From positions 35,668,022 to 35,732,021 of the forward strand of contig CM022665.1 of assembly GCA_012295275.1 (NCBI GenBank): a DNA stretch of 64,000 bases, written 5' to 3'. Source of the DNA: Chrysomallon squamiferum. Taxonomy: Eukaryota; Mollusca; Gastropoda; Neomphalida; Peltospiridae. Under the pieces are notes generated by a model. It was given only the letters and a program-made list of their open reading frames with translations, did not search any database and had not been told where the DNA came from. Below, one piece after another: positions 61,857-64,000 of this stretch. Each line of letters starts with the position of its first letter. The stretch's first letter is position 1. The position numbers and the translations under genes were made by a program.

Positions 61857-61989
61857 CTAGAATGCAGACAAACTTATGCTTCTCTTCATTTTATTGCCAA
61901 TCAGTCTCCCCACCCTTGCAAGTCGATTTGAGTGCTGGCTGGCCAGTGGAGTTACTTGTGTTATAAACTGGGTGGCTTCTATCAACTGC
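61857..61989 (-). CDS. WEE1: WEE1 last exon with conserved C-terminal RSxSL tail
   Basis: The final exon encodes [11 protein letters not shown], then [19 protein letters not shown] and the stop. From memory, human WEE1 ends with the parallel stretch RLIGKKMNRSVSLTIY, whose serine (Ser642) is a phosphorylation-dependent 14-3-3 site. The core R-S-x-S-L is kept here, so the same control is likely. The exon opens at phase 2 (one base, 61989) and completes Lys with the preceding exon. Confidence 0.95.
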
Positions 61990-64000
61990 CTGTGAAAAAA
62001 AAAATAATAATAAATAAATAAATAAAAAAACAAGTGCACTTTACACTGCCACTCTAAAAGAATGCAGAATTTAAAAATTATTAACTTAAAATTTCCAATT
62101 TGCTGTTTAATAGTAAGAGATCTCTCCTCCTTCCACATTATAAGTGAAGCTAATAATTTCCTTTTGCTGGTGTTCAAAATTGTAAAGGACACTGACACAG
62201 CACCTTCAAAACATCAGTGTTTAGTTATTTCAATTTCTAACAATTTATTATAGAAATGCTTACTTTGATAACATCTGATTTTTAAATCGTTCTTCATTGA
62301 GTTCTTTTCTGAGTTGTGCTTTTGTTTTCTGTATTTGTGGACACAGTAGTGGATGCTGTGTCAGGGCTTGAGCAGATGGTCTGTCTCGTGGATCCTTGCT
62401 AATCATTGTTTGTAATAACTGATGGAATTCACTAGAATAACCAGGCAGGCCAGGAAGAACTCCATCTCGTATAGAGTGCCAGACCTTGCCATTCTTTGGT
62501 AGTCGTTCACAAGATGCCTGCAAAATTATTAAATAAATTCATCTGACAATAACTGTTGTAGCAAAATAATGTGTATATAATTTTAATATTAAAACATTTT
62601 AATCTTTTATTTCTTTAAATTAAGACGTCTTGGTGATGCATACGAAAGAAATCATCCACTAACAATATTTTTTATTTAAGAAACTGAAAAAATTACATTA
62701 ATTTTAATATATGATGTATATATCAGATACATTGGCTTATTTTCAAGTAATTGTAATAATCAAACAGTACTTACTGCTTCAAATATCGTCAGGCCAAGGG
62801 AGAAAATGTCAGCTTTAGGTAGATGATTGTAATCTTCATTAAGAATTTCTCTTGGTAGGTAACGACAGTCACCTTCTTCAACAACAGGGTTTGAGATGGA
62901 TGTTACATGACCTAAATCACCTGTAAATTTATAAGATTCTTATTAAATATTTCAAAGTGTTAAAAATCAACAATAGCCAGACTCATTTTTGTGTGACATA
63001 TATTATTTTTTAAATTATTATTTTATAACAGTATCAACTTCTGAAAATATCATTAAAATCAATATATTTTGGACCTTACACAGACTTTAGTAAAAAGTTC
63101 TTACCAATCTTATAAGTAACTGGTTCCTCTTTTTCTTCTTCTTCTTCACATGACTCCATGCCACTTTCAGGTGATGCTAGTATTCTAGGATTCCGATGAA
63201 TAAAGATATTGCCAGGCTTTAAATCAAGATGGACAAGATTTTGAGAATGTATGTATTTCAACCCAAGAGCAGCCTGATAAAGAATTTGTTTCAACTCAGA
63301 CTCGAGCAGCTGACCACAAGAATGCCTGTGATTGTCTACCATATCTGCTAAACTACCACCTATAAAATTAAAATACAATACAATCAGAATATTTACTTTG
63401 ATATATATATTACACGTGTAACATTTTATTACATCAATTTTCAAGCCAATAAATATTTTAAAGTGAAAATAAACAATTTCTAACTGCAATGTTGTTGTTT
63501 TTTAAACAAGCCTCAAGTTAAAGATAACTGTGCAAAATAATTTCTACTTCATAAATAACAGAGTGTACCTTATTTTAAAATAAACTTGGCAAAAACTGAA
63601 TATCAAACCTACCATTACAATATTCATTCTGTATAAACATATGATCATCCTCTGCCCATGCTGAGTAGTACCGTACAACATGTGCATGTTTCCCCAATAC
63701 TGCATGTGCATATACTTCATTCATTGCATTTCGCCTGTAATTAAACATTTTAAAAAATTAATGGATTAACCATAAACAATTATCCTGAGAAAAAACATGC
63801 AAAAAGATTTGAAAAATCATTTATGGAAGTCCTGCTGACAAGAGATTTTTCCACACCCAATTTTATTCTTTTTTCTTTTTAACTCCAGTATTAAAATATT
63901 AAATAGCAGCTGAATGATGAAGTAAATTTATGAAGTCGTTAGATTTTGGATGAATGAAATAAAGCAAAATACTTACTCATAGACACTACCAGCTACTGGA
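61857..64000 (-). CDS. WEE1: WEE1 kinase, C-terminal six exons (partial; N-terminus beyond right edge)
   Basis: WEE1 is the nuclear kinase that phosphorylates the N-terminal tyrosine of CDK1 and holds cells before mitosis. Reading right to left, the exons are 63977-64000 (cut by the window edge), 63613-63734, 63105-63359, 62775-62920, 62264-62517 and 61857-61989 (stop at 61857-61859). All join in frame with GT-AG borders, giving about 310 residues. Visible motifs are [20 protein letters not shown], the hinge region [14 protein letters not shown], the catalytic loop [12 protein letters not shown] (HLD in place of HRD, with HMD in human WEE1 as I recall it), the metal-binding GDLGHV (DLG in place of DFG, typical of WEE1), an activation segment [12 protein letters not shown] and [13 protein letters not shown]. 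An acidic insert ([12 protein letters not shown]) sits between the catalytic loop and DLG, as in other WEE1 proteins. PKMYT1 is less likely because the C-terminal tail is WEE1-like and has no membrane segment. Confidence 0.95.

Noticed and set aside
61990-62198. N-terminal extension of the open frame over the last WEE1 exon
   Set aside because: It crosses the acceptor at 61990-61991 into intron; the preceding exon joins precisely at 61989.

Overview
This is a eukaryotic genomic window, very AT-rich and crowded with microsatellites and poly-A/T tracts. It carries multi-exon genes with GT-AG introns from under 200 bp to about 6.1 kb. Protein content (a WEE1 kinase and an IRAG/LRMP-family membrane protein) shows an animal. 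A decayed short interspersed element around 20.0-20.15 kb resembles one I associate with molluscs, and the repeat style (TA/TG/AAT microsatellites, A-rich fields) would suit a cephalopod or other lophotrochozoan. The species is inference only; no prokaryotic or viral genes were seen.

Layout. (1) 1-1920, plus strand: the last three coding exons of a gene that starts left of the window, an Ala/Gln/Glu-rich coiled-coil C-terminus I cannot name. (2) 1921 to about 7.87 kb: intergenic or long 3' UTR, with compound microsatellites and a 1.85-kb A-rich field (about 5.27-7.11 kb). (3) About 7.87-11.1 kb: a stretch that keeps CpG dinucleotides, unlike the rest of the window, and holds two diverged copies of a repeat. 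It is the best candidate for the promoter or first non-coding exon of the next gene. (4) 11356-57278, plus strand: one large gene that I assembled into 42 coding exons by splice sites and reading phase (about 1,865 residues). Its modules in order are a KASH5-like degenerate EF-hand pair, coiled coils, a long Ser/Thr-rich region, the MRVI1 domain of IRAG1/IRAG2 (LRMP), more coiled coil, and a single C-terminal membrane anchor with a short tail ending in MPPV, which resembles a KASH peptide. (5) 57.3-59.6 kb: two arrays of imperfect tandem repeats just after its stop codon. (6) 61857-64000, minus strand: the C-terminal six exons of a WEE1 kinase, convergent with the large gene, with its N-terminus beyond the right edge.

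Main point. The large gene joins in one reading frame features that vertebrates, as I recall them, keep in separate genes: the EF-hand-like N-terminus of KASH5 (dynein-adaptor type) and the MRVI1 domain of the IRAG/LRMP family, together with a KASH-like tail. If transcripts confirm it, this is a candidate ancestral or composite nuclear-envelope/ER linker. Other points of note are an in-frame alternative acceptor adding 19 residues, a micro-exon region, an unusual acceptor choice at 13312/13317, and a 273-bp non-autonomous DNA transposon (MITE) with TA target duplication inside one intron. WEE1 and the large gene have no visible functional tie beyond being neighbours.
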